Positions 1 to 9,022 of a stretch of 64,000 bases of DNA are shown piece after piece. Source of the DNA: Nitrospira sp. CR1.1 (GTDB lineage: Bacteria > Nitrospirota > Nitrospiria > Nitrospirales > Nitrospiraceae); NCBI GenBank assembly GCA_014055465.1, contig WIAF01000001.1, forward strand, positions 434,001 through 498,000, given 5' to 3'. The position numbers and the translations under genes are program-made. Each line of letters opens with the position of its first letter. The stretch's first letter is position 1. Below the pieces are notes generated by a model. That model did not search any database, was not told where the DNA came from, and saw nothing but the letters and a program-made list of their open reading frames with translations.

Positions 1-338
1 GTGCCGCTTTCAAATCTCTTGTCGGTCGTGTTGTAGGTATAGCAGCGGAGAGCATCAAAGTAGCCAGAATAGCGCGTGGTATTGGTCCATGTCGTGGTGG
101 TCGAGGTACTTCCGTCCGCTAACGTCCCGCACGAGGTCGACTCGCAAGCCCGATTGCTCATACTGCCGGAATTATCCATCAGGATGATGATATTCGGCGT
201 CGTTGCACCTGAGACGAAGGGCGGTGACGCCGTGTAATCCGCGTTGGAGACGACGGCTGCCGCATCGCTGGAGCCAAACAGACCGACACTGACACTACCG
301 ACAAGAACCATCAGCGAGGCAAAAGTTCTGCGATTCAT
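1..338 (-). CDS. pilY1: PilY1-like type IV pilus tip/adhesin protein, N-terminal part
   Basis: Only the first 112 or so codons are in the window; the rest lies beyond position 1. The sequence begins MNRRTFASLMVLVG and continues with a hydrophobic signal-peptide core ending near AAAVVSNADY. Around residue 50 it has NIIILMDNSGSMSN, the DxSGS metal-site motif that opens a von Willebrand A domain. PilY1 proteins carry such a domain and sit at the tip of type IV pili with the minor pilins, controlling extension and adhesion. It is the last gene of a minor-pilin set, the usual place for pilY1. A different exported vWA protein cannot be excluded because the C-terminal propeller is not visible. Confidence 0.75.
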   Translation of the reverse strand, partial: MNRRTFASLMVLVGSVSVGLFGSSDAAAVVSNADYTASPPFVSGATTPNIIILMDNSGSMSNRACESTSCGTLADGSTSTTTTWTNTTRYSGYFDALRCYTYNTTDKRFESG

Positions 339-414
339 GCGTGCTTCCTCCTCATCTCAAGCAAGACAACAGCGCCACAGTGTGGCTACGAGTTGAGACA
401 AGACCTTTCATGCG

Positions 415-735
415 CTATTGAGGCAAGGTGACCATCATCTTGTCGATGTGGCCTTCTTTCAGATGGAATTTGACGAGCGAGGTCGGCACAATGCGCTCCA
501 ACTCCAAGGGTCGACTTCTGTGGTCGACCACCAAAACGTTCGCTTTCAACACATAGGTCCGCCCGTCAATGCGAATCGTCGATCCCTGCACTTCATCAAT
601 CACACCGGACTGAAACCCGACCGTCGAAAAGAGCGTCAACTCCTGGTTCTGCTCGGTCTCCGCCTGCACCGAATATGACCCAACCAGCACGAGTGCCAGG
701 AGGCCAAGCACCACAAGGAGCATCCTGTTGTTCAT
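415..735 (-). CDS. Small exported protein in the minor-pilin operon
   Basis: 106 residues starting MNNRMLLVVLGLLALVLVG, a signal peptide probably cleaved after SVQA. The ATG at 735 was chosen because a GGAGAG ribosome site precedes it and the longer frame runs back through the end of pilX. The mature part (ELTLFSTVGFQSGVIDEVQG then IRIDGRTYVL) looks like a small all-beta domain. I do not recognise a family. It lies between the PilX gene and the PilY1-like gene, so a role in the periplasmic part of pilus assembly or in stabilising PilY1 is an inference from position only. Confidence 0.6.
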   Translation of the reverse strand: MNNRMLLVVLGLLALVLVGSYSVQAETEQNQELTLFSTVGFQSGVIDEVQGSTIRIDGRTYVLKANVLVVDHRSRPLELERIVPTSLVKFHLKEGHIDKMMVTLPQ

Positions 736-749
736 CACGCTCTCTCCTC

Positions 750-1385
750 TCAGTTGACCTTTTTCACACATGTATCGCCGTCCAAACAGCCATAGACCGA
801 GGTCACCGTACTGCTTGATCCGGTCGCGGCATTCGTCGCCGTACAAGTGATTCTGTACACGAATTCCGTAGAGGTCACCCCGGTGCCCTGCCCGGACTTC
901 GGATGTGCGTAGAGACGGTCGATGTCGCCATTGACGATAAAGCCGGGCAGATTCGTCATCACAAAATTGGGGTCCGTCGCCGCAGAGTCGGCATAGTTCT
1001 CAGCCAGCGTGCCGGTAGGGGCAGGGGAGGGAAGAGGAGAGGAGCCGTAGATCTCCTGCCAAAGAATCGCTGAGTTGGCTGCGGGAACCGGACCCGCCGG
1101 GGCAATAAATGAAGGGGGCAAGACGCCCGGTGGAGATAACGTTTGCTGGATGATGTTGGCCGCAAGGCCTTCACATGAATCCGCAGCCGCGACCACGGCT
1201 TCGGTTGTACGAAAAAATCCAGCCATACGGTTTTCCATGCTCGTCACGGTAATAGAGGCAATGCCAAGAATGGAAAGAATCAACAACATCAGCATCACGG
1301 TCAGCAAGGCAATGCCCCGCTGATTTCGTCGCCCGCATTCCCCGTTCGCTGTTGTCGCAGCAGATCCTGCCTGTCGTGGGTTCAT
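750..1385 (-). CDS. pilX: PilX-family minor pilin
   Basis: 211 residues. Residues 20-50 read RNQRGIALLTVMLMLLILS, the PilX-type prepilin leader: a Gly processed by PilD followed by a hydrophobic helix without the usual Glu5. Then comes ENRMAGFFRTTEAVVAAADS, typical of the PilX N-terminal domain. Two cysteine pairs occur in the C-terminal region. PilX joins PilV, PilW and FimU/FimT in the priming complex that starts pilus assembly. It lies between pilW (14 bp upstream) and the small exported gene. Confidence 0.88.
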   Translation of the reverse strand: MNPRQAGSAATTANGECGRRNQRGIALLTVMLMLLILSILGIASITVTSMENRMAGFFRTTEAVVAAADSCEGLAANIIQQTLSPPGVLPPSFIAPAGPVPAANSAILWQEIYGSSPLPSPAPTGTLAENYADSAATDPNFVMTNLPGFIVNGDIDRLYAHPKSGQGTGVTSTEFVYRITCTATNAATGSSSTVTSVYGCLDGDTCVKKVN

Positions 1386-1399
1386 TGCGGCGTCTCTCG

Positions 1400-2521
1400 C
1401 TACAGATTTCTCGGTTGGATGGTGCGGACCAGCACCCGTCTTCGTTGCTGTTGGTAGGTCTGGGCGTCATAGCCCGTGTCGGCCGACGGATTATGATCGC
1501 CGACAATCACAGGCCCCGTCGTGTTGACGGCTTTGGTGCCCTTCTCATCCAAGCCGTCGTCCGCCTTCGTCGGCTTGACGACGAGACTCACCTGCGCCAT
1601 TCTGATTTTGTCAGGCGTCCTCGGCGTGATCGCCCAGGAGCCGTCGGAGACAAAATCGCCCTGAGAAAAGGTCGGAAATCCACCGGACGACGTCCCGTCT
1701 TGATCATCGATGATCCCGTCAGCATAGAGCGGATTTGGCGCCGCCTGGTTGCATCCGTCACAGGCATACGTGATTTGGAGATCTTCGACGCCATCGACGA
1801 GCGGCACGTTGTCTCTGACGAGGCATGGCGCATTACTTCCGCAGGTGGCCGGCGTATTCACGACGATTTGGTATCGCACGCACTGCATGAGATACACAGG
1901 CGTACCGATGGGAAATTGCCCGCTCACATAGTTTCCGGCCCCGAATCCGATGGACGTCGCACCGATAGTTTTGACGGTTTTTGAGACCGCCCCTCCGATT
2001 GAAATCGTGGAATCGACGGCAAGGCCCTGAGCAAGCATTTCTGTAATGGCGGTGCCTGAGAGGCTGATCGAATTGTCAAATGTCGCCGCATTGGCGGTTC
2101 CGCCCGCAGCCGCCGTCAGTGTCCATCCCGTCGTGTTCATGATCGGCAACACCATCGACACACCATCCGCGCCGGTATCAGCTCCATTCGGCGATTGATC
2201 CTGCGGAAGCAATCCGACCGGTTTTGTCACAGCGCCGATCGTGGCCTTGCAGCTACCCACCGCGGCCGTCGCCGGATCAGTCGCGTTGTAATTGAAGCCG
2301 GCAAGCTTGATGTCCCGGCTGAGGAGATCGGTCGCCAGCCGGACATTCTGCTGGGTATCCGCCACCTGCGTGTTCACGACATTGGCACGATTCGAGGTGA
2401 CAACCATGGTCATGGTAGCCGCCACAATCACGACCGTGATCAACACGGCGGCCATCAATTCCACCAGCGTAAAGCCCTGTTGGTTCCGTTCACATCGACG
2501 CATCGGCATGCTCCACATCAT
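1400..2521 (-). CDS. pilW: PilW-family minor pilin
   Basis: 373 residues. Near residue 16 is QQGFTLVELMAAVLITVVIV, a class III prepilin signal with Gly-1, Phe+1 and Glu+5. The globular part contains SRDIKLAGFNYNA, characteristic of PilW. Several cysteines (YQIVVNTPATCGSNAPC, YACDGCNQ) probably form disulfides in the periplasm. Its start is two bases after the pilV stop, so the two genes are translationally linked. Confidence 0.9.
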   Translation of the reverse strand: MMWSMPMRRCERNQQGFTLVELMAAVLITVVIVAATMTMVVTSNRANVVNTQVADTQQNVRLATDLLSRDIKLAGFNYNATDPATAAVGSCKATIGAVTKPVGLLPQDQSPNGADTGADGVSMVLPIMNTTGWTLTAAAGGTANAATFDNSISLSGTAITEMLAQGLAVDSTISIGGAVSKTVKTIGATSIGFGAGNYVSGQFPIGTPVYLMQCVRYQIVVNTPATCGSNAPCLVRDNVPLVDGVEDLQITYACDGCNQAAPNPLYADGIIDDQDGTSSGGFPTFSQGDFVSDGSWAITPRTPDKIRMAQVSLVVKPTKADDGLDEKGTKAVNTTGPVIVGDHNPSADTGYDAQTYQQQRRRVLVRTIQPRNL

Positions 2522-2523
2522 GT

Positions 2524-3048
2524 CTATTCAGGCGCGACGACCGTCGTAAACACGGCGGTCTTATTCCGAGCGGTGCTCACATCTGTCTTTCTGGTTTGCC
2601 AATTCACTGTGATGGTCACCAAAAAGCGATTCATCGTCACCGGATTCGCAGTGGGATCCGGATCGAGGCGGGTTGACGTCACAACTCCTCCGGCATTGGG
2701 GAGACCGGAATTGGCCACCAGGGTTTGCCACTGCGCACAATCGCCCCAGGCCATGCGTTGCGTGCTGACGCTTTGCGGACATGCTGCGGCCGTTGTGGTG
2801 TTGTGGTAATCCAACACACGTTGCCGATTATTTTGAATGCGCTCAGCCATATCGGCGGCGATATTGGTGACGCGCGCCATATCGTTGGCATCAACATTTT
2901 TTCCCAGCGACATCCCGGACAATCCCGCGAGACCCAAGAGCCCGACTGAAAGCACTCCTGCTGCAACCATTGCCTCTAACAGGGTAAAACCCTGCTGCAT
3001 GGTCGACATCAGGCCGGACGCTTCTTTTTGCTGTCTCGTGTGTTTCAT
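2524..3048 (-). CDS. pilV: PilV-family minor pilin
   Basis: 174 residues. MQQGFTLLEAMVAAGVLSVG at residues 17-36 is a class III prepilin signal with Glu+5. The following segment, GLAGLSGMSLGKNVDANDMA then NIAADMAERIQNNR, matches PilV, including the AxxMAERI stretch that proteins of this family share. It sits between fimT and pilW in the order normal for minor-pilin operons. Confidence 0.9.
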   Translation of the reverse strand: MKHTRQQKEASGLMSTMQQGFTLLEAMVAAGVLSVGLLGLAGLSGMSLGKNVDANDMARVTNIAADMAERIQNNRQRVLDYHNTTTAAACPQSVSTQRMAWGDCAQWQTLVANSGLPNAGGVVTSTRLDPDPTANPVTMNRFLVTITVNWQTRKTDVSTARNKTAVFTTVVAPE

Positions 3049-3055
3049 TCAGCCT

Positions 3056-3559
3056 CTATGGACAAGTGGCCTGAGCGCACCAGTTCACCTTGCCGGAGGG
3101 AGTGACGACCAAGGAATAGACCGTCCCTTGTTGAGAGACCAGGGTCAGCGGCACGTTCGCCGTCGCCCCACTCAATCCCTGCCGAGTGAATTGCACCGTC
3201 GGACCACCGGTAAATCCGACGATCGCCTGAGGCAGCAGGATGGGGGCCAGCGCACCGCCAAAATCCACATTTACCCTGCCGGACACCAGCGCCAACGTCA
3301 CGGTGACGGCGAGATTGCGATTCATCGCAGCCATCCGGGCCAGGTTCAGGCTGCCGGCCAATTCGGTCGTGCCTTGTTTCAGCTGATACCGAGCATTCCA
3401 TTGCAGATAATTCGGAACGGCTACCATTGCTAGAATGCCGACAATCGCAACGGCGATCATCACTTCAATGAGGGTAAAACCCCTCTGGCAACGGGCAACG
3501 GAGGACCGGTGGTGGAAAGAAGAGACACCCATAGCGACAGGCAGATGAGCAAGTGCCAT
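3056..3559 (-). CDS. fimT: FimT/GspH-family minor pseudopilin
   Basis: 167 residues with CQRGFTLIEVMIAVAIVGIL (prepilin signal, Glu+5) followed by AVPNYLQWNARYQLKQGTTE and LNLARMAAMNRNLAVTV, the helix and first strand of the GspH/FimT/FimU fold. The C-terminal part has a single Cys pair (WCAQATCP). It is the first gene of the second minor-pilin set. The leader before the Gly is long (27 residues), so Met10 (3532) is a possible alternative start. Confidence 0.87.
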   Translation of the reverse strand: MALAHLPVAMGVSSFHHRSSVARCQRGFTLIEVMIAVAIVGILAMVAVPNYLQWNARYQLKQGTTELAGSLNLARMAAMNRNLAVTVTLALVSGRVNVDFGGALAPILLPQAIVGFTGGPTVQFTRQGLSGATANVPLTLVSQQGTVYSLVVTPSGKVNWCAQATCP

Positions 3560-3912
3560 GCCGATGAATTCTCAGAAAAATACTTGTCTAAGCAATTGAT
3601 ATCTCAGCCGCATTCATATCCGCTGCCGCACAATTCCGAGCGTTTGCTGATCACGGAGATGACAATTTTCGTCTGATGTAGGGCGATCTTTGCCCACACG
3701 TGGCAGGTCAACACCATGGGCTAAGAGAAGGGAGAGGCTGTCGTGAGCCCGAGGCAGGGTTCGCAAGATTAGAAAAATGGAAGGATACCAGCACAGGCAT
3801 CTTTTTCTACGAATCGACCCGCGCTGGAAGCGATTCGTGCCTGGAACCGGCTGACCTTCGCTGAAGGGTGGAAAGGGGCGACAGGCAATGGGCACAACCG
3901 AAGGGAAGGCCG
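3560..3912. other. Intergenic region upstream of the fimT set
   Basis: 353 bp between the end of the pilB-type gene and fimT. The minus strand has a 93-codon open frame here (3614-3895), but its translation is rich in Arg, Pro and Cys, has no domain and starts inside the pilB gene, so I do not call it. On the minus strand TTGCTT lies about 17 bases before AGAATT near 3565-3600, a weak candidate promoter for the second pilin set. No convincing terminator was seen. Confidence 0.5.
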
Positions 3913-5712
3913 CTATTTCATAGCCACTGCGCGCACTTGCTTGTATGTAGTGAGCCCTTGGAGGACCTTTTCAATGCCATCCTGCAGCAAGGTGTGCATG
4001 CCCTCACTTTTGGCAAGCGCCAGCAATTCCCCGGTGCGGGTTCTCCCTTGAATGAGCGCTTTCATCCGCTCTGAGACGACCATCAACTCATGGATTGGAA
4101 CCCGCCCACGGTACCCGGTGTGATTGCACACCTCACATCCTCGGCCGCGAAACAATCTGCACGCCCCATCATACGTCGGTCGCCGAGTTGCCCATTCTTC
4201 CTCTCCGAAAGCCTGCGCCAATTCATCGTATTCGCCGCGAGTCGGATGGTAGGACTCCCGGCAGTGCGAACAAATACGTTTACACAGCCGCAAAGCCAGC
4301 ACACCCAGCATGGCATCAGAAAAATTGAACGGATCACAACCCATATCAAGCAGCCGCACGACCGTTTCCACGGCACTATTCGTATGGATGGTGCTGAACA
4401 CCAGGTGGCCTGTCAACGAGGCTTCAATGGCAATATCCGCCGTTTCCTTGTCGCGCATTTCGCCGATCATGATCACATCAGGGTCGGCCCGCAGAAAGGC
4501 TCTCATCGTGGCGGCAAACGTCAGTCCGATCTTCGGGTGGACTTGCACCTGCCGTAGGCCATCCTGCGTGATCTCTATCGGATCTTCCGCCGTCCAGATC
4601 TTTCGTTCGTCCGTATTGATAGAAGCCAGAATGGCGTGCAACGTCGTCGTCTTGCCTGACCCTGTCGGACCGGCGCACAGGACAATACCATGCGGTTTAT
4701 GGGCGAGATGTTCAACCAGACGGCGAGTCTCGGCACTGAATTCGAACTCTTCGAGTCGCCTGGGACCGTTGGCGCTCAGCAAGCGGAGAACCACGTCTTC
4801 GTTAAACCCGGCGGTGGGAAGCGTTGCGACACGCAATTCAATCTCCTGCCCCGTAGTCAATTTGAAGCGGATTTTTCCATCCTGGGGCTTACGCCGTTCG
4901 GCGATATCCAGGCTGGCCATGATCTTCACGCGCGAGACAATCGCCCGACGATAGGCGGCGGGAATCCTCATGTAGGTGAAACACGTCCCATCCACTCGAA
5001 AACGCACAGCCGTTTCTTTACGGTCGGCATAAGGCTCGATATGAATATCCGACGCGCCACGCCGATAGGCCTCCGCAATAATCTGATTGGCGAGACGGAC
5101 GATCGCCGAATCGTTTTCGGTGATTGCGGCAATGGTCGCATTCTGCTGTTCTTCCAACTGTGCTTCACTGACCAGCTCGCCGAGAATGTCCGTGATCGGA
5201 TCGCCGACCTCACGCCCACACATGTCACTCAACACGCGCTCGATATCCGCCCGCAAACCTACGCGATACAAGACCGCCTGACCTGGAAATGCACGCCGCA
5301 CATCGAGCAACTTGTCAGGGTTTTGAGGATCGTCGATCAGAACCTCTACCCCCAGGTCCTGCCGCCGGAGAGGAACCCAATGATTCATTCTCAGATAGTC
5401 GAGGCTGAGGTTCTTCAGCAACTCAGGCTCCACGACCGTCTGCTCATCATAGGCGAGAAACGGACAGCCGTAGAATTCTGCCAAAACTGCGCCGATTACC
5501 GGTTTGGGAATTCGATAGCGATCCATGAGAAGCGTGGCCACATCCATCCGCTTTCGCCACGCTTCTGAAAGGGCAAGCGTCAGCTCCTCCTGCCGGATAA
5601 ACCCCTGACGAACGAGTGGCTCATAGAGGCCCGAGGGACGTATCCGGGGCGAGCATGGTTTCCCTGATGTCGGTCCGCTTGACAATACCCCTGTCGAAGT
5701 TGCGCGAATCAT
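3913..5712 (-). CDS. pilB: PilB/GspE-family pilus assembly ATPase
   Basis: 599 residues. An N-terminal GspE/MshE-type domain (about 25-170) is followed by the secretion ATPase core. Walker A GPTGSGKTT is at 348-356, the Asp box TAEDPIE at 374-380, Walker B DPDVIMIGEMRD at 410-421 and the His box TGHLVFSTIHTNS near 434-446. A four-cysteine zinc site is formed by C481-x2-C484 and C526-x2-C529, which marks an extension (PilB/GspE) ATPase rather than a PilT retraction ATPase. It powers addition of pilin subunits from the cytoplasmic face. The gene follows one minor-pilin set and precedes the other. A type II secretion GspE cannot be ruled out by sequence alone, but the PilX/PilY1 context favours pili. 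Confidence 0.88.
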   Translation of the reverse strand: MIRATSTGVLSSGPTSGKPCSPRIRPSGLYEPLVRQGFIRQEELTLALSEAWRKRMDVATLLMDRYRIPKPVIGAVLAEFYGCPFLAYDEQTVVEPELLKNLSLDYLRMNHWVPLRRQDLGVEVLIDDPQNPDKLLDVRRAFPGQAVLYRVGLRADIERVLSDMCGREVGDPITDILGELVSEAQLEEQQNATIAAITENDSAIVRLANQIIAEAYRRGASDIHIEPYADRKETAVRFRVDGTCFTYMRIPAAYRRAIVSRVKIMASLDIAERRKPQDGKIRFKLTTGQEIELRVATLPTAGFNEDVVLRLLSANGPRRLEEFEFSAETRRLVEHLAHKPHGIVLCAGPTGSGKTTTLHAILASINTDERKIWTAEDPIEITQDGLRQVQVHPKIGLTFAATMRAFLRADPDVIMIGEMRDKETADIAIEASLTGHLVFSTIHTNSAVETVVRLLDMGCDPFNFSDAMLGVLALRLCKRICSHCRESYHPTRGEYDELAQAFGEEEWATRRPTYDGACRLFRGRGCEVCNHTGYRGRVPIHELMVVSERMKALIQGRTRTGELLALAKSEGMHTLLQDGIEKVLQGLTTYKQVRAVAMK

Positions 5713-5781
5713 AGCGCTGATCCCTTTCCACCTACGTTGACGATGAGCCGATTGCCCGATGTCGAGAGAACACCTGTCGCC

Positions 5782-7269
5782 TCAAACTTTGGTCTGCCAA
5801 CTGCCCGGAGCGACAAACACCACCGGCAATCCCTGCACAAGCCCTTCGCGAAGATCGTGGTTGTACCACACCTCCAACATTCCCGAACCATTGGCGCCTT
5901 CCACAATCGCCCCCTGTGCCGCCACCCCGCCGTAGATTTTCAGATGGCCTGTAAATCGCACATCACCTGCGGCATACAAGACGCCTTGAAGGTGAATGCC
6001 GGACAGCTGCACCGGTATCCGCGTCCCGAGCGACTGCTGCCCCTCAGGCGGCGGGCTCAACGCCGGTACGGCTCTTCCGGAACTTCCTGCCTTCCACAGA
6101 ACATGCGCGTTCACAATAAAGATGCCTTCGGCATAGTCCTGATCGAGCACAATGGAACCCAAGTTGTCGAGGCGGGGCGGCATCCCATCCAGCGTGTCCA
6201 CAAACACGAGCCCCCGATGATCTCCCGGCCCCTTTGAGGCAAACACCTCGGATGCTGGACGCCCCAAACCGGGCTGAATCACACCCCCCTCATATAACAG
6301 CCCGTCCCGATCGATCCCGTATAATCGGCCAAACTGCATGGCCATCCGCTTCAAGGTCGCGTAGTCCCACTGATCCGCCTTGATGCCGGGGACCGGCTCC
6401 TGGTGAGCATGAACATTCAATGGCACCGCTGACCAGGCCTCGATCGGAAGCTGGGCGAAAAACGCATCGCCCCCGAGCCGGATCGTCAGCCACCGATCCT
6501 CGCGGTGACCCATTTCGTCATACGCCTGTCCGCTCACCGGAGCCACTCCGCTCTTGATCGGCACATCTTCCGGCCGGGGGAAATAGGCTCGACCACGAAT
6601 CACCATTTCACCCCAATGCGCGAACACGGATCCGGATCGGGACTGCACCGACTCACTTCCAAGAGCGCCGCTCTGCAACGGCGCATGTAGCGCGGGAACG
6701 GCATAGGCGCCGAATTCCATACTCAACGTCTTTGTGACACGCGAGGCAGGGCCAGCCCCCGCCGTCACTTCTACCGTGCAGAGCAAACCCGGCCGCGTTG
6801 CCCCGTATACTCGCAACTTGAGAATTTTCGCGAGGCCCTTCATCGATTTGAACCAGCCTGTCTGAGGATCGTTCAATAATCGGTCGTGTTGGAGATTCGC
6901 TGCATCGAACACCATATCAGGGTTGGCGCTCGTCCCGACGAATTGCGCATGACCCTGCGCGTCAACATAAGAAGGATCCCCCTGGGCATTGATCAGTCGT
7001 TTGGCAAACCAGGTCGTGGCGACTTCCTGCGGTTGCAGTGCCGGATCGTGAAACCACCCCATCACCACATCTACGGCCGCCTCCGCAGCGTGATGCGCCA
7101 CCCGCTCTTCCTGTAACGCACTGGCGCCCACGACTTCCTGCCCCGCCAGCTGCATGGAGGTCATTCCCAACAACGTGAGGAGAAATACCACCATCAGCAC
7201 CGCCAACAACGCCATTCCCCGTTCATCCCCCTGCTTTGCCCTCGATGACCGCTCCCCGCTCCTATTCAT
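5782..7269 (-). CDS. Large PilX-like pilus assembly protein
   Basis: 495 residues, more than twice the length of a usual PilX. Residues 14-45 (GDERGMALLAVLMVVFLLTL) are a PilX-type leader and transmembrane helix without Glu5, followed by EVVGASALQEERVAHHAAEA. The remainder is a long periplasmic domain with glycine-rich beta-type stretches such as GGVAAQGAIVEGANGSG and ends LPVVFVAPGSWQTKV. It occupies the pilX position in the first minor-pilin set, after pilW and before the ATPase. The long C-terminal domain could be an adhesin or a tip module; that is inference. Confidence 0.75.
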   Translation of the reverse strand: MNRSGERSSRAKQGDERGMALLAVLMVVFLLTLLGMTSMQLAGQEVVGASALQEERVAHHAAEAAVDVVMGWFHDPALQPQEVATTWFAKRLINAQGDPSYVDAQGHAQFVGTSANPDMVFDAANLQHDRLLNDPQTGWFKSMKGLAKILKLRVYGATRPGLLCTVEVTAGAGPASRVTKTLSMEFGAYAVPALHAPLQSGALGSESVQSRSGSVFAHWGEMVIRGRAYFPRPEDVPIKSGVAPVSGQAYDEMGHREDRWLTIRLGGDAFFAQLPIEAWSAVPLNVHAHQEPVPGIKADQWDYATLKRMAMQFGRLYGIDRDGLLYEGGVIQPGLGRPASEVFASKGPGDHRGLVFVDTLDGMPPRLDNLGSIVLDQDYAEGIFIVNAHVLWKAGSSGRAVPALSPPPEGQQSLGTRIPVQLSGIHLQGVLYAAGDVRFTGHLKIYGGVAAQGAIVEGANGSGMLEVWYNHDLREGLVQGLPVVFVAPGSWQTKV

Positions 7270-7290
7270 GTCTCTTGTCCTCTCTGCTGA

Positions 7291-8067
7291 TTACATCCGG
7301 ATCGCAATATCTCGCGAGAGCATCGATCCTTGTTGTCCAACCTGTATCGTCGCACGAACCCGCACGACATCACGCGCATCCGTCGCTATGCCTCCGCTGC
7401 TGGTGAAATACTGCAGCTGCACTCCGCTCACATCGCTCAACACTGTGCTCGCTATGCCGTCCACTTCTCGCATCAATCGCCCTGTCTTCTCATCAAGGCG
7501 CTTCACGTAATAGCGAACCCTATTCAGCAGAAAGACGGCGCTTTTCGCCTGATACTGCTCGGAAGTCGGCGCCATGAGCATCAATGTTTGCTTCCGGCCG
7601 TCAGTAGCCAAACGATTCCAGGCACAACGCGCGGCAGTACAGAGCAGCACTTGCTTGCCCCTTGGCCAATCGGCGCCATCTTCGACCGGCAAGTCCTGCC
7701 GACCAGCTTCCGCAACTTGGGTCAGGACGGTTGACGACCCGCTCAAGTTGGCAAAAAATTCGACTTCGTCCACCGCCATCTTCCTAAAAGCCGTCTCTCC
7801 ACCCAATAACCCGCCTCCCGCCAACCGCAGTTCGCTACACAGCACATCCAGCCCTAGCCGCAGTTCTTGATTGGCCGTCATGCTGGCGTGCTGGGCGCTC
7901 AACCGAAGACCGTAGGCGGCAAAGGCTTGAATCGCTCCCGATATCGCCACGCTGCTGATGGCCATGGCGATGAGGAGTTCGATCAGACTTACGCCCCTGG
8001 TGTTGAGACACCATCCTGTGCGCATCGGCACTACCTGTTGTGAGCGAAGAAGGCTTGCATGTGTCAT
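7291..8067 (-). CDS. PilW-like minor pilin of the first set
   Basis: 258 residues. NTRGVSLIELLIAMAISSVA at about 22-41 is a class III prepilin signal with Glu+5. Further on are LRLGLDVLCSELRLAGGGLL, reminiscent of the PilW LxRDIRxAG segment, and a disulfide-capable C-x4-C pair (LLCTAARCAW). The start overlaps the preceding gene by four bases (ATGA), showing translational coupling. It is a paralogue by position of the 1400-2521 gene. Confidence 0.82.
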   Translation of the reverse strand: MTHASLLRSQQVVPMRTGWCLNTRGVSLIELLIAMAISSVAISGAIQAFAAYGLRLSAQHASMTANQELRLGLDVLCSELRLAGGGLLGGETAFRKMAVDEVEFFANLSGSSTVLTQVAEAGRQDLPVEDGADWPRGKQVLLCTAARCAWNRLATDGRKQTLMLMAPTSEQYQAKSAVFLLNRVRYYVKRLDEKTGRLMREVDGIASTVLSDVSGVQLQYFTSSGGIATDARDVVRVRATIQVGQQGSMLSRDIAIRM

Positions 8068-8591
8068 GACAACGTCACCGAGCCGACAACGCGTGGATTT
8101 GCCCGGATCGTACGCACACGCACTTCGCGTTCCTGCCCGCCGAGCGTGGTGAACGTCGCCCGCGCCTCGATCGTCGCCAGGCTCGAAGACCCTGGCTGAC
8201 CTGCGCGATTCAGTTCCACCGTCCAGACCAGTCTGATATTGGAGCGCGTCTGACTGCCGGTGAAGATGCCGTCGCCATTTATTTCATCGTCCACTAGACC
8301 GTCGTCGCGCATGATGGACTCCAGAGTCCCGTTCTGATCGAGATCATCCGCCAACAACTGATCCCACGGCAGGCTTCGTTTCGCCTCCAGGCACGATTCC
8401 GCCAAAGCCAGAGCCGTTGTCGTCATCGCACCGCGCTGAAGGCCACGCTGAGCCCACTCGCACATTCCAATCGTCCCGATGATTCCAATCGACAGCACCA
8501 CCAAGGCCACCATGCTTTCCACCAGCGTAAACCCCGACGCACTCGTCATCGAACCGTGTTGTTTCATATACCTCACCTCAGGTCGTGTCAT
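8064..8591 (-). CDS. PilV-like minor pilin of the first set
   Basis: 175 residues with TSASGFTLVESMVALVVLSI (prepilin signal, Glu+5) and then GIIGTIGMCEWAQRGLQRGA. It keeps the short length and gene position of PilV but lacks the PilV-typical AERI stretch. The start overlaps the upstream GspH-like gene by four bases and the stop overlaps the downstream PilW-like gene by four bases, so three genes are tightly coupled. Confidence 0.8.
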   Translation of the reverse strand: MTRPEVRYMKQHGSMTSASGFTLVESMVALVVLSIGIIGTIGMCEWAQRGLQRGAMTTTALALAESCLEAKRSLPWDQLLADDLDQNGTLESIMRDDGLVDDEINGDGIFTGSQTRSNIRLVWTVELNRAGQPGSSSLATIEARATFTTLGGQEREVRVRTIRANPRVVGSVTLS

Positions 8592-9022
8592 GACATCGAC
8601 ACCCGTCCCGTGATGCTTACCGTCACCTGATGTGTCACCCGCCTGGAATCGATCAGCACCATGGTCGTTGCCGTAGCGGAACGGCCGCTGGCCTGGAAAA
8701 GAATTTCAGGCCTGGTGCTCATCGAATCGACAACGGTGCCTGTGTGCGCGAACTCATAACGACGCAGCACCTTCGGGTCACAGTCCACACATTCAGTGCG
8801 CAATTCAGATTGTTCCCTGTTCAGAACGACTCGAATACGTTCGTGCCGCGCCATCGCTAACTGCCGGGCCATGCGTAATTCCGAGGCAATCTCTGTCACA
8901 ACCGCCCGTTGACGCTGTTTCGCGACGAGAGCCGACCATCCGGGCGCGCTGACCCCCATCACAATCGCCACGATGGCGAGCACCGTACACAGTTCCACTA
9001 CACTGACTCCCCGTTCGTTCAT
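8588..9022 (-). CDS. GspH/FimT-like minor pseudopilin of the first set
   Basis: 144 residues from the ATG at 9022, chosen because AAAGGAGCGGAC precedes it and the prepilin signal then sits right at the N-terminus: MNERGVSVVELCTVLAIVAI. A longer frame back to 9175 has no such logic. The segment SELRMARQLAMARHERIRVV matches the conserved helix and strand of GspH/FimT. CVDCD provides a C-x2-C pair. It is the first gene of the upstream minor-pilin set. Confidence 0.83.
   Translation of the reverse strand: MNERGVSVVELCTVLAIVAIVMGVSAPGWSALVAKQRQRAVVTEIASELRMARQLAMARHERIRVVLNREQSELRTECVDCDPKVLRRYEFAHTGTVVDSMSTRPEILFQASGRSATATTMVLIDSRRVTHQVTVSITGRVSMS

Noticed and set aside
3614-3895. 93-codon frame on the minus strand between pilB and fimT
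   Set aside because: Biased Arg/Pro/Cys composition, no domain, no ribosome site and partial overlap with promoter sequence.
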